This document shows, one piece after another, positions 40,524 to 53,911 of a stretch of 64,000 bases of DNA. Source of the DNA: Variovorax sp. CF313. GTDB taxonomy: Bacteria; Pseudomonadota; Gammaproteobacteria; Burkholderiales; Burkholderiaceae_C. Location of the stretch: the NCBI RefSeq assembly GCF_000282635.1, contig NZ_AKIW01000073.1, forward strand, positions 1-64,000, given 5' to 3'. Every line of letters begins with the position of its first letter. Position 1 is the first letter of the stretch. A program made the position numbers and the translations under genes. The notes beneath the pieces were generated by a model that ran no database searches, was not told where the DNA came from, and worked only from the letters and a program-made list of their open reading frames with translations.

Positions 40524-41767
40524 GTCCATCCGCAGCCCGGCCGCACGTTCCCGCCGCCGCCCTGGCCGTCCTGCTGGGCGGCGTCAGCGCGGCGTTGCAC
40601 CTGGGCAAGCTGCCGCCCGCCGTGCCGGCGCTGCAGGCATCGCTCGGCATTGGCCTGGTCGAGGCGGGATTCCTGCTGTCGCTGGTGCAGGTCGCGAGCA
40701 TGACGCTGGGGCTGCTGGTCGGGCTCGCGGCGGACACCATCGGCTTGCGACGCAGCATGCTGACGGGCCTGGCAGTGCTGACGGTCGCCAGCCTGCTGGG
40801 CGGCATGGTCGCCGGGGCGCACGCCGTGCAATGGCTGCTCCTGCTGCGTGCCGTCGAAGGCATCGGTTTCCTGCTGACGGTCATGCCGGGGCCGGGGCTG
40901 ATCCGCGCCCTGACCCCGCCGGGTGCGGACAAGGCGGCGCTGGGCCTCTGGGGTGCCTACATGCCGCTCGGCGTGGCCCTCGCGCTGCTGCTGGGCCCGG
41001 CCCTGATCGCCTGGGGTGGATGGGCGGATTGGTGGTGGGCACTGTCGATCGTGTCGGCCGGGGCCGCACTCTGGCTGTGGCTGGCGGTGCCAGCCGACCG
41101 GCTTCGCCCCGCCGTGGCGAGCCACGAGGCCGCCGGCGGCTGGTCTGCGCGCCTGCGTGCCACGGTCGGTGCGCGCGCGCCCTGGCTGGTGGCGTTGACC
41201 TTCGCCGTGTACTCGTCGCAATGGATGGCGGTGATCGGCTTCCTGCCCGCCATCTATGCCGGCGCGGGTGTACCGGCCGCCTGGAACGCGGTGCTCACCG
41301 CGCTCGCAGCCGCCATGAACATCGTCGGCAACATTGCAGGCGGCCGCTGGCTGCAGCGCGGCGTGGCGCCGGAGCGACTGCTGCAGCTCGGTTTCCTGAC
41401 GATGGCGCTCGGGGGCGTGGCCGCCTTCGCGCAGGCAGGGCAGGGCCCGGACGCCTTGGGCCTGCCGCCCGCGCTGCGCTACGTCGCCGTGTGCGCGTTC
41501 TCGCTGGGCGGCGGCATGGTGCCGGCCACGCTGTTCCTGCTGGGTGTGCGGCTGGCACCGGGGCCCTCCACTGTGTCCACGACGGTCGGCCTCATGCAGC
41601 AGGCGTCCTCGCTCGGCCAGTTCCTGGCCCCGCCCGCAGTGGCGTGGATGGCTCATCGCGTTGGCGGCTGGCACTGGACCTGGACCGCCACGCTGACTTG
41701 CTCGCTGGTCGGCATGGCGATCGCGCGGCGCCTGGGGCGGATTCGCCCTGCGGCGGAGATGGCATGA
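40520..41767 (+). CDS. MFS transporter (CynX/NimT-like)
   Basis: This is a 415-residue inner-membrane transporter with about twelve hydrophobic segments. The MFS motif between the second and third segments reads GLAADTIGLRRSM. The opening HLGKLPPAVPALQASLGIG resembles the cyanate/nitroimidazole efflux branch. The start is a GTG overlapping the dgt stop (GTGA), and the stop overlaps the next start (ATGA). The substrate is unknown; membership in a string of overlapping genes does not reveal it. Confidence 0.85.
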
Positions 41768-42339
41768 CCCACCCGGCGACAATCGCATCTGCCCAGGCCG
41801 AAGCCGACACGCGGCGCTGGCTCGAACGCGCGGTGATCGGCCTCAACCTGTGCCCGTTCGCAAAGGCCGTGCACGTGAAGGCACAGGTCCACTACGCCGT
41901 GTACGGGCCGGCCGAGGAGACCGGCCTGATGGACGAGCTTCTTGCCGAAGCAAAAGACCTTGCCGCACTCGACGCCGCCGTGCGCGACACCACCCTGCTG
42001 ATTGCACCGAACACCTTGGCCGACTTCCTGGACTTCAACGACTTCACGGCGCGTGCCGAACGCCGGCTTGCGCGCGCCGGTTTCGACGGGGTGTTCCAGC
42101 TGGCGAGCTTTCATCCGCGCTTCCAGTTCGCCGGCACCGATGCCGACGATATCGGCAATGCCACCAACCGCGCGCCGTACCCCACGCTGCACCTGTTGCG
42201 CGAAGACAGCGTGAGCCGCGCGGTCGAGGCGTTCCCCGAGGCCGAGGCCATCTTCGAACGCAACATCGACACGCTCGAAGCACTGGGCTCCGAAGGCTGG
42301 GCGGCGCTCGACGTCGGCCCCGGGAGCGCCAAGCCATGA
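41764..42339 (+). CDS. DUF1415 family protein
   Basis: This is a 191-residue cytoplasmic protein of the DUF1415 family. The conserved opening RRWLERAVIGLNLCPFAKA and the block QLASFHPRFQFAGTDADDIGNATNRAPYPTLHLLRE are both present. No function is known. The conserved Cys-Pro and the His/Asp residues look like an active or metal site, but this is a guess. It is joined by four-base overlaps to the MFS gene and to the methyltransferase, so the three may act together. Confidence 0.88.
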   Translation: MTHPATIASAQAEADTRRWLERAVIGLNLCPFAKAVHVKAQVHYAVYGPAEETGLMDELLAEAKDLAALDAAVRDTTLLIAPNTLADFLDFNDFTARAERRLARAGFDGVFQLASFHPRFQFAGTDADDIGNATNRAPYPTLHLLREDSVSRAVEAFPEAEAIFERNIDTLEALGSEGWAALDVGPGSAKP

Positions 42340-43223
42340 ACACGAACAATGCGACAAGAACCGTGAAAACGAACAAGGCCGCCAAGGCCGACGCAGAGCT
42401 GGCCGACGCGCTGCGCCCCGGCCAATCCATCGAACTGCTCAAGGAACTGCACATCCTGACCCGCGAGGGCCGGCTCAACCAGGACTCGCGGCGCAAGCTC
42501 AAGCAGGTCTACCACCTGTTCCAGTTCATCGAGCAACTGCTGCGCGAGTTGCCGGAAGAGGGCGCGGGCGCGACGCTGGCCGACCATGGCGCAGGCAAGT
42601 CGTACCTCGGCTTCATCATCTACGACCTTTTTTTCCGGCCGCGGCAGGGCAGCGGCCACGTCTACGGCATCGAGACGCGCGGCGAACTGGTCGAGCGCTC
42701 GCGCGCGCTGGCGCAGCGCCTGGGCTTCGAGCGCATGTCGTTCCTGAACCTCACCGTGGCCGAGTCGGCGCAGGCGAGTGAATTGCCGGCGCAGATCGAC
42801 GTGGTCACCGCGCTGCATGCCTGCGACACCGCGACAGACGACGCCATCGCCTTCGGCTTGGCCAAGAAGGCGCGCTGCATGGTGCTCGTTCCCTGCTGCC
42901 AGGCCGAAGTGGCCGCCTGCCTGCGCGAAACCAAGGCGCTCGCACTGTCGCGCACCCCGCTGGCCGAGCTGTGGCGCCATCCGCTGCACACGCGCGAAAT
43001 CGGCAGCCAGCTCACCAACGTGCTGCGCTGCCTGTATCTTGAAGCCAACGGCTACAGCGTCACGGTGACCGAGCTGGTCGGCTGGGAGCACAGCATGAAG
43101 AACGAGCTGATCCTGGCGCGCTACACCGGGCAGCGCAAGGCAAGCGCGGCCACGCGGCTGCGCGAACTGCTGGCGCAGTTCGGACTCGACGCTCTGGGCG
43201 ATACGCGCTTCCGCCTGTCCTGA
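42336..43223 (+). CDS. Class I SAM-dependent methyltransferase, METTL25/GSTCD-like (Methyltransf_32)
   Basis: This is a 295-residue protein. The SAM-binding motif I is LADHGAGKSYLGFIIYDL, followed by VYGIETRGELVERSRAL (motif II region) and VTALHACDTATDDAIAFG. It also has a VPCCQAEV motif. The ALHACDTATDDAI and PCC pair is characteristic of the Methyltransf_32 group, which includes eukaryotic METTL25 and GSTCD. The target (RNA or protein) is unknown. A basic, Lys/Ala-rich N-terminus of about 20 residues precedes the conserved part. It overlaps the DUF1415 stop. Confidence 0.82.
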   Translation: MNTNNATRTVKTNKAAKADAELADALRPGQSIELLKELHILTREGRLNQDSRRKLKQVYHLFQFIEQLLRELPEEGAGATLADHGAGKSYLGFIIYDLFFRPRQGSGHVYGIETRGELVERSRALAQRLGFERMSFLNLTVAESAQASELPAQIDVVTALHACDTATDDAIAFGLAKKARCMVLVPCCQAEVAACLRETKALALSRTPLAELWRHPLHTREIGSQLTNVLRCLYLEANGYSVTVTELVGWEHSMKNELILARYTGQRKASAATRLRELLAQFGLDALGDTRFRLS

Positions 43224-43260
43224 AAAAATTCGGGCCGCGCGGCGTGGAATCGATTCGGGA

Positions 43261-43355
43261 ATACCGCGCAACCGGCTCTGCCGGGCCGCTGGTGTGGCCC
43301 CCGGTCGGGGGAGGGCGAAGCGACATGCAGCGCGCGCAGCCTGGGGGCGAGCAAT
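43261..43355 (+). repeat. Dispersed palindromic repeat, type A, copy 3 (abuts the RAYT start)
   Basis: This 95-bp repeat has stem I around CCGGC-TCT-GCCGG, stem II CCCCC-GGTC-GGGGG, the tetranucleotide GGAG and the tail CTGGGGGCGAGCAAT. It ends two bases before the ATG of the transposase gene, so the G-run of its tail is the only purine-rich tract in front of that start. The ACAC box is degenerate here (ACATGCAGCG), as is one base pair of stem I. Confidence 0.88.
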
Positions 43356-43357
43356 AG

Positions 43358-44053
43358 ATGGCCCGTCTTCCCCGACTCACCCTGGCCGGCATGCCGCACC
43401 ACGTGATCCAGCGCGGCAACAACCGCCAGCCGATCTTCGTGGACCGCGCGGACCGCGAGAAACTGCTCGCGCTGCTGGCCGAGAACGCTGCGCGTTTCGG
43501 CATCGCGCTGCACGCCTACGTGCTCATGGACAACCACTTCCACCTGTTGGCCACGCCCGACAGTCCCACCGGCCTGCCCCAGTTCATGCAGTCGGTGGGG
43601 CGCAGCTACGTGCGCTACTTCAACGACCGCCATGGCCGCAGCGGCACGCTGTGGGAGGGCCGCTACCGGTCCACGCTGATCCAGACCGACCGCTACCTGC
43701 TGACCTGCATGGCCTACATCGACCTCAACCCGGTGCGCGCGGGCATGGTGGCCGATGCGCGCGACTTTCCCTGGTCCAGCCATGGCCACTACGCCGGACT
43801 GCGGCACGACCGCCTGCTGACCCCCCACCCGCTGTATTGGGAGCTCGGCAACACCCCGTTCGCGCGCGAGGCCGCGTATGTCGAACTGGTGCGCGGCGGG
43901 GTGCGTGCGGCCGACCAGCGCGCGCTGACCGAGGCGACATTGCGGGGCTGGGCCGCTGGCGACGACGACTTTCTCGACAGCCTGCAGAAGTCCACCGACC
44001 GCCGGGTAGTCAAAGCCAAGGCCGGTCGGCCGCCATCGAACACTTCATCCTGA
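43358..44053 (+). mobile_element. REP-associated tyrosine transposase (RAYT, Y1_Tnp/TnpA_REP family)
   Basis: This 231-residue single-strand transposase-like protein carries the HUH motif as His60-Phe-His62 in VLMDNHFHLL. The following block SYVRYFNDRHGRSGTLWEGR carries the candidate catalytic tyrosines (Tyr84 or Tyr87), and the family-typical YIDLNPVRAGMV and FPWSSHGHYAG come after. Such proteins cut and move REP palindromes and are usually single-copy and domesticated. It is intact and flanked upstream by a type A repeat and downstream by an AT-rich tract. Translation probably relies on the repeat tail. Confidence 0.9.
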
Positions 44054-44085
44054 GGTGAAAAAGCAGCGTCGGCTGGCTGACGCAT

Positions 44086-44176
44086 TGGTTCTTTTGCTCC
44101 TTTTTTTAATATGTCCCCAATTTAATTCTGACTAGATAACTCAAGATTTAATGGGAATCTGACCCCTATTAAAGTG
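44086..44176. other. AT-rich 3' flank of the transposase gene
   Basis: This is a short low-GC tract between the transposase and the gltB promoter, unlike anything else in the window. On the minus strand it contains two related blocks, TAGGGGTCAGATTCCCATTA and GTCAGAATTAAATTGGGGAC, sharing a GTCAGA core with GGGG close by. Such blocks are often seen beside HUH-type transposase genes. A small GCGTC/GACGC stem (44066-44083) precedes it. It may be the right end of the mobile cassette. Confidence 0.5.
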
Positions 44177-44177
44177 T

Positions 44178-44206
44178 TTGGCATTCTTTGTGCATCGCAA
44201 TATGCT
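44178..44206 (+). promoter_or_regulatory. gltB promoter
   Basis: TTGGCA (44178-44183) and TATGCT (44201-44206) are separated by exactly 17 bp, a good sigma-70 promoter. Transcription would start near 44213, about 26 bases before the gltB ATG, with the ribosome-binding site GAAGGAG in between. It begins immediately after the transposase-linked AT-rich tract. Confidence 0.7.
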
Positions 44207-44238
44207 CCATTTCCCTGCGAAAACTGAAGGAGCGCGCC

Positions 44239-48993
<4,755 letters not shown>

Positions 48994-49063
48994 AGATCAA
49001 CCAAAACAGAATGAATCCCTGTACGGCATGCAGCGCGTGAAACAGTCACAGCCCCTTCGGGGA

Positions 49064-49150
49064 ACACCGCGGAACCGGCTTTGCCGGGCCGCTGGTGTTG
49101 CCCCCTTGAGGGGGGAGGCGGCTACACGCAGTGAGCAAGCAACGGGGGTG
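49064..49150 (+). repeat. Dispersed palindromic repeat, type A, copy 4 (inside gltBD)
   Basis: This is the cleanest type A copy. Stem I spans 49064-49098 (ACACC-GCGG-CCGGC, loop TTT, GCCGG-CCGC-GGTGT with small bulges). Stem II is CCCCC-TTGA-GGGGG, followed by GGAG, the box ACACGCAGTG, GAGCAAGC and ACGGGGGTG. It lies in the 170-bp gltB-gltD gap, just after a small CCCC-TTC-GGGG hairpin at 49052-49062. The gltD ribosome-binding site (AAAGGAA) lies immediately beyond it. Confidence 0.9.
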
Positions 49151-49163
49151 TAAAGGAATCACG

Positions 49164-50642
<1,479 letters not shown>

Positions 50643-50702
50643 TTTTTGTTTCAGTTTCGCGGGTCCGGGTTTGTCCCCGGTATCATCCGCCGGAAACCGC
50701 AT

Positions 50703-50736
50703 GCCGGGATGCCTGAAAGGGCGCCCGGCTTTTTTA
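50703..50736 (+). terminator. Intrinsic terminator or attenuator between gltD and mlaF
   Basis: GCCGGG and CCCGGC form a 6-bp GC stem around a 15-base loop, followed directly by TTTTTTATT. The T-run ends only about six bases before the mlaF ATG at 50742. It can end the gltBD transcript, but any mlaF transcript starting upstream must also pass it. Confidence 0.6.
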
Positions 50737-50741
50737 TTGAG

Positions 50742-51572
50742 ATGGACCCAGCCGCACCACTGCCACATTCCTTTGTAGAGTTCCGCGACGTTACGTTCGG
50801 CTACGGCGCGCGCGCCATTCTCGACGGCGTGTCCTTCACCGTGCCGCGCGGCAAGGTGACGGCCCTGATGGGCGCATCGGGCGGCGGCAAGACCACCGTG
50901 CTGCGCCTGATCGGCGGACAGCAGAAGGCGCAGCGCGGCGAGGTGCTCTTCGATGGTCAGGACGTCGTCAGGTTCGACGCAACGGCGCTTTACGCGGCGC
51001 GGCGCCGAATGGGCATGCTGTTCCAGTTCGGCGCGTTGTTCACCGACATGAGCGTGTTCGACAACGTGGCCTTCCCGCTGCGCGAGCACACCCAGTTGTC
51101 CGAAGCGCTGGTGCGCGACATCGTGCTCATGAAGCTCGATGCCGTCGGCCTGCGCGGCGCGCGCGACCTGATGCCCAGCGAGGTGTCGGGCGGCATGGCG
51201 CGGCGCGTGGCGCTGGCGCGCGCGATCGCGCTCGACCCCGATCTCGTCATGTACGACGAGCCCTTCGCCGGCCTCGACCCGATCTCGCTCGGCACGGCGG
51301 CGCGGCTGATCCGACAGCTCAACGACACGCTCGGACTCACCAGCATCATCGTGTCGCACGACCTCGAGGAAACCTTCCGCATCGCCGACCACGTGATCAT
51401 CCTGGCCAACGGCGGCATTGCCGCGCAGGGCACGCCCGACGAAGTGCGCGAGAGCGACGATCCGCTGGTCCATCAGTTCGTCAATGCGCTGCCCGACGGG
51501 CCGGTGCATTTCCACTACCCCGGCGTCAGCATCGAAGACGACTTCGGCAATGTGGAAGGAGGGCGCTCATGA
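50742..51572 (+). CDS. mlaF: Phospholipid ABC transporter ATP-binding protein MlaF
   Basis: This is the ATPase of the inner-membrane MlaFEDB complex, which keeps outer-membrane lipid asymmetry. The 276-residue protein has Walker A MGASGGGKTT, the signature SEVSGGMARRVALARA (Mla-type GGM form), Walker B VMYDEPFAGLD and the H-loop VSHDLEET. The ATG at 50742 is used, although its ribosome-binding site is weak. An in-frame ATG at 50709 would start within the terminator-like hairpin. It overlaps mlaE by four bases. Confidence 0.94.
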   Translation: MDPAAPLPHSFVEFRDVTFGYGARAILDGVSFTVPRGKVTALMGASGGGKTTVLRLIGGQQKAQRGEVLFDGQDVVRFDATALYAARRRMGMLFQFGALFTDMSVFDNVAFPLREHTQLSEALVRDIVLMKLDAVGLRGARDLMPSEVSGGMARRVALARAIALDPDLVMYDEPFAGLDPISLGTAARLIRQLNDTLGLTSIIVSHDLEETFRIADHVIILANGGIAAQGTPDEVRESDDPLVHQFVNALPDGPVHFHYPGVSIEDDFGNVEGGRS

Positions 51573-52351
51573 CCTGGTGGAAACCAGCCGACCTCGGCTT
51601 CGCGGTGCGCCGCCATCTGGCCAACCTGGGCTATGGCGCGAAGCTTTTCACGCGCCTGATCGGACCGGGCGCGCAGATCATGCGCCGGTTCGGGCTGGTG
51701 CGCGACCAGATCCATTTCCTGGGCAACTACTCGCTCGCGATCATCGGCGTGTCGGGGCTGTTCGTCGGCTTCGTGCTGGGGCTGCAGATGTACTACGCGC
51801 TGCAGCGCTACGGCTCGTCCGAAGCGCTCGGCCTGCTGGTCACACTGAGTCTCGTGCGCGAGCTCGGGCCCGTGGTGGCAGCCTTGCTCTTCACCGGACG
51901 CGCCGGTACGTCGCTTACCGCGGAGATCGGCCTCATGAAGGCCGACGAGCAATTGAGCGCCATGGAGATGATGGCGGTCGATCCGGTGCAGCGCATCCTC
52001 GCGCCGCGCTTCTGGGCCGGCGTGATCACCATGCCGCTGCTGGCGGCTGTGTTCAGCGCGGTGGGCATCATGGGCGGCTACGTGGTGGGCGTGCTGATGC
52101 TGGGCGTGGACCCGGGCGCGTTCTGGGGCCAGATGCAGGGCGGCGTCGACGTATGGCGCGACGTCGGCAATGGCGTCATCAAGAGCATCGTCTTCGGCTT
52201 CACCGTGACCTTCATCGCACTGCTGCAGGGCTACGAGGCCCAGCCCACGCCCGAAGGCGTGTCGCGCGCGACCACGAAGACCGTGGTCACGGCATCGCTG
52301 GCGGTACTGGGGCTCGACTTCCTGCTCACCGCGATGATGTTCAGCATATGA
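51569..52351 (+). CDS. mlaE: Phospholipid ABC transporter permease MlaE
   Basis: This is the permease dimer subunit of MlaFEDB, 260 residues with about five to six membrane segments. Conserved family blocks are LVTLSLVRELGPVVAALLF followed by GRAGTSLTAEIG, and the segment FGFTVTFIALLQGYEA. The N-terminal interfacial helix (LGYGAKLFTRLIGPG) is typical. It overlaps mlaF. The next operon gene is separated by an inverted type A repeat. Confidence 0.95.
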   Translation: MTWWKPADLGFAVRRHLANLGYGAKLFTRLIGPGAQIMRRFGLVRDQIHFLGNYSLAIIGVSGLFVGFVLGLQMYYALQRYGSSEALGLLVTLSLVRELGPVVAALLFTGRAGTSLTAEIGLMKADEQLSAMEMMAVDPVQRILAPRFWAGVITMPLLAAVFSAVGIMGGYVVGVLMLGVDPGAFWGQMQGGVDVWRDVGNGVIKSIVFGFTVTFIALLQGYEAQPTPEGVSRATTKTVVTASLAVLGLDFLLTAMMFSI

Positions 52352-52358
52352 ACGAGTA

Positions 52359-52445
52359 CACCCCCAGGCTTGCCCACTTCGTGTGGCCTCCTACCCCCTT
52401 GCAGGGGGCAACACCTGCAGCCCGGCAAAGCCGGTTCTGCGGTGA
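52359..52445 (-). repeat. Dispersed palindromic repeat, type A, copy 5 (inside the mla operon)
   Basis: Inverted relative to copies 1, 3 and 4, this repeat lies in the 136-bp gap between mlaE and mlaD. Read on the minus strand, stem I uses GCAG paired with CTGC where copies 1 and 4 have GCGG paired with CCGC, a compensated base change. Stem II is CCCCC-TGCAA-GGGGG, followed by GTAG, ACACGAAGTG and a CTGGGGGTG tail. Confidence 0.9.
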
Positions 52446-52487
52446 TTCTCGAATGAGTCAATCCGTAGGCATTTAGGAAGAGTCGAT

Positions 52488-52979
52488 ATGCAACGTTCCA
52501 ACAACGACATCTGGGTGGGCCTGTTCGTGCTGATCGGCGCGGCGGCGCTGCTGTTTCTCGCGCTGCAGTCGGCCAACCTGCTGAGCCTGAATTTTCAGAA
52601 GACCTATGCGGTCACCGCGCGCTTCGACAACATCGGCGGGCTCAAGCCCCAAACCGCGGTCAAGAGCGCGGGGGTCGTGGTCGGCCGCGTGGAATCCATC
52701 GCCTTCAACGACAAGTCCTTTCAGGCCGACGTGACGCTGGCTTTGCAAAACCGTTACAGTTTTCCCAAGGACAGCTCGCTCAAGATCCTGACCAGTGGCC
52801 TGCTCGGCGAGCAGTACATCGGAATCGAGGCGGGCGCCGAGGAGAAGGCACTGCAGGCCGGCGACACCATCACTTCGACCCAATCGGCCGTGGTGCTGGA
52901 GAACCTGATCAGCCAGTTCCTGTACAGCAAGGCGGCCGAAGGCAATTCTTCGACGCCTGGAACAGCGAATAAGAAATGA
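52488..52979 (+). CDS. mlaD: MCE-family lipid-binding protein MlaD
   Basis: This is the periplasmic hexameric ring of the Mla complex, anchored by one N-terminal membrane segment (GLFVLIGAAALLFLAL). The MCE domain contains YAVTARFDNIGGLKPQTAVK and SSLKILTSGLLGEQYIGIE. At 163 residues it is near the usual length, with a short hydrophilic tail. The ATG at 52488 follows AGGAAG. It overlaps mlaA (ATGA). Confidence 0.95.
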   Translation: MQRSNNDIWVGLFVLIGAAALLFLALQSANLLSLNFQKTYAVTARFDNIGGLKPQTAVKSAGVVVGRVESIAFNDKSFQADVTLALQNRYSFPKDSSLKILTSGLLGEQYIGIEAGAEEKALQAGDTITSTQSAVVLENLISQFLYSKAAEGNSSTPGTANKK

Positions 52980-53749
52980 AAACACGAGCCCCTCTTTCTG
53001 CTGCTATGAATAACGTAGCGAGCCATGCGCGCTGGATGAGCGCAGCAGCCGTCTTCGCGCTGGTGGCCGGTTGCGCCACCGGCCCCAACGCCAATCCGGC
53101 CGACCCGTTCGAGCCATTCAACCGCGGTGTTTCTCGCTTCAACGACACCGTCGACGATGCGGTGCTCGTCCCCGTGGCCACGGCCTACCAGAAGGCGCTG
53201 CCCTCGATGGTGCGCACCGGCGTGAACAACTTCTTCTCCAACATCGGCGATGTCTGGAGCCTGGCCAACAACGTGGCCCAGTTGAAGCTGCAGAACAGCG
53301 CCGAGACCTTCATGCGGCTGAACGTCAACACCTTCTTCGGCCTCGGCGGCCTGCTGGACGTTGCGACCGAAGCGGGCATTCCCCGCCACGAGGAAGACTT
53401 TGGCCAGACGCTGGGTTACTGGGGTGTCGGCGCCGGCCCATATGTCGTGCTGCCGCTGCTGGGCCCCTCGACGGTGCGCGACACTGCGGCCAAGCCGCTT
53501 GACATGTACGGCGATCCGCTGGGCCATGTGAGCGACATCCCTTGGCGCAATTCGCTGACGGTGCTGCGCGTCGTCGACACGCGTTCGCAGTACCTGCGCG
53601 CCGGCCGCCTGCTCGGCGACGCGGCGCTCGACAAGTATTCGTTCACGCGCGATGCGTTCCTGCAGCACCGCCGCAGCCAGGTCTACGACGGCAATCCGCC
53701 CAACGACGGCAGCGACGGCAGCGACGGCAGCGACGGCGGCGACAAGTAA
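52976..53749 (+). CDS. mlaA: Outer-membrane phospholipid removal lipoprotein MlaA (VacJ)
   Basis: This is an outer-membrane lipoprotein that pulls misplaced phospholipids from the outer leaflet. Lipobox VAGC follows a 30-residue leader, and the conserved blocks are DPFEPFNRGVSRFND, TFFGLGGLLDVATEAG and YVVLPLLGPSTVRD. The C-terminus ends in a Gly-Ser-Asp repeat tail (separate entry) that looks disordered. The gene order mlaFEDACB, with mlaA inside the operon, is typical of beta-proteobacteria. mlaC follows after a 162-bp gap with two hairpins. Confidence 0.95.
   Translation: MKTRAPLSAAMNNVASHARWMSAAAVFALVAGCATGPNANPADPFEPFNRGVSRFNDTVDDAVLVPVATAYQKALPSMVRTGVNNFFSNIGDVWSLANNVAQLKLQNSAETFMRLNVNTFFGLGGLLDVATEAGIPRHEEDFGQTLGYWGVGAGPYVVLPLLGPSTVRDTAAKPLDMYGDPLGHVSDIPWRNSLTVLRVVDTRSQYLRAGRLLGDAALDKYSFTRDAFLQHRRSQVYDGNPPNDGSDGSDGSDGGDK
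53708..53743 (+). repeat. Four 9-bp tandem units at the 3' end of mlaA
   Basis: GGCAGCGAC occurs three times in a row, followed by the variant GGCGGCGAC, encoding Gly-Ser-Asp repeats and then Gly-Gly-Asp. Copy-number change here would alter only the tail length and keep the frame. Confidence 0.85.
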
Positions 53750-53764
53750 GCCGAGGAGCAGCAT

Positions 53765-53877
53765 GGAGGGAAGGCTGCTTGCATCCGGTTGCAAGGCTTC
53801 ACCTCCCGGACAGGAACCCGGTCGGCCCCATGCGCCTCGAATCCGTTCCTGTTTCAGCATCCGGCTTTTCCGGATGC
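53765..53877 (+). other. Two strong hairpins in the mlaA-mlaC gap
   Basis: Hairpin 1 (53765-53806) pairs GGAGG-GAAG-CTTGCA with TGCAAG-CTTC-CCTCC around the loop TCCGGT. Hairpin 2 (53857-53877) is a perfect 8-bp stem, GCATCCGG and CCGGATGC, with loop CTTTT, followed by TGTGGATTTT. Neither has a full T-run. They may protect or process the mRNA so that mlaC is made at a different level from the upstream genes. Confidence 0.55.
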
Positions 53878-53911
53878 CTGTGGATTTTCAAACTTGAATG
53901 AGGGACTCTCC

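Noticed and set aside
43240..44176. Complete insertion sequence with terminal inverted repeats
   Set aside because: No terminal inverted repeats or target duplication could be found around the RAYT gene; it looks like a single-gene REP-linked enzyme and not an IS.
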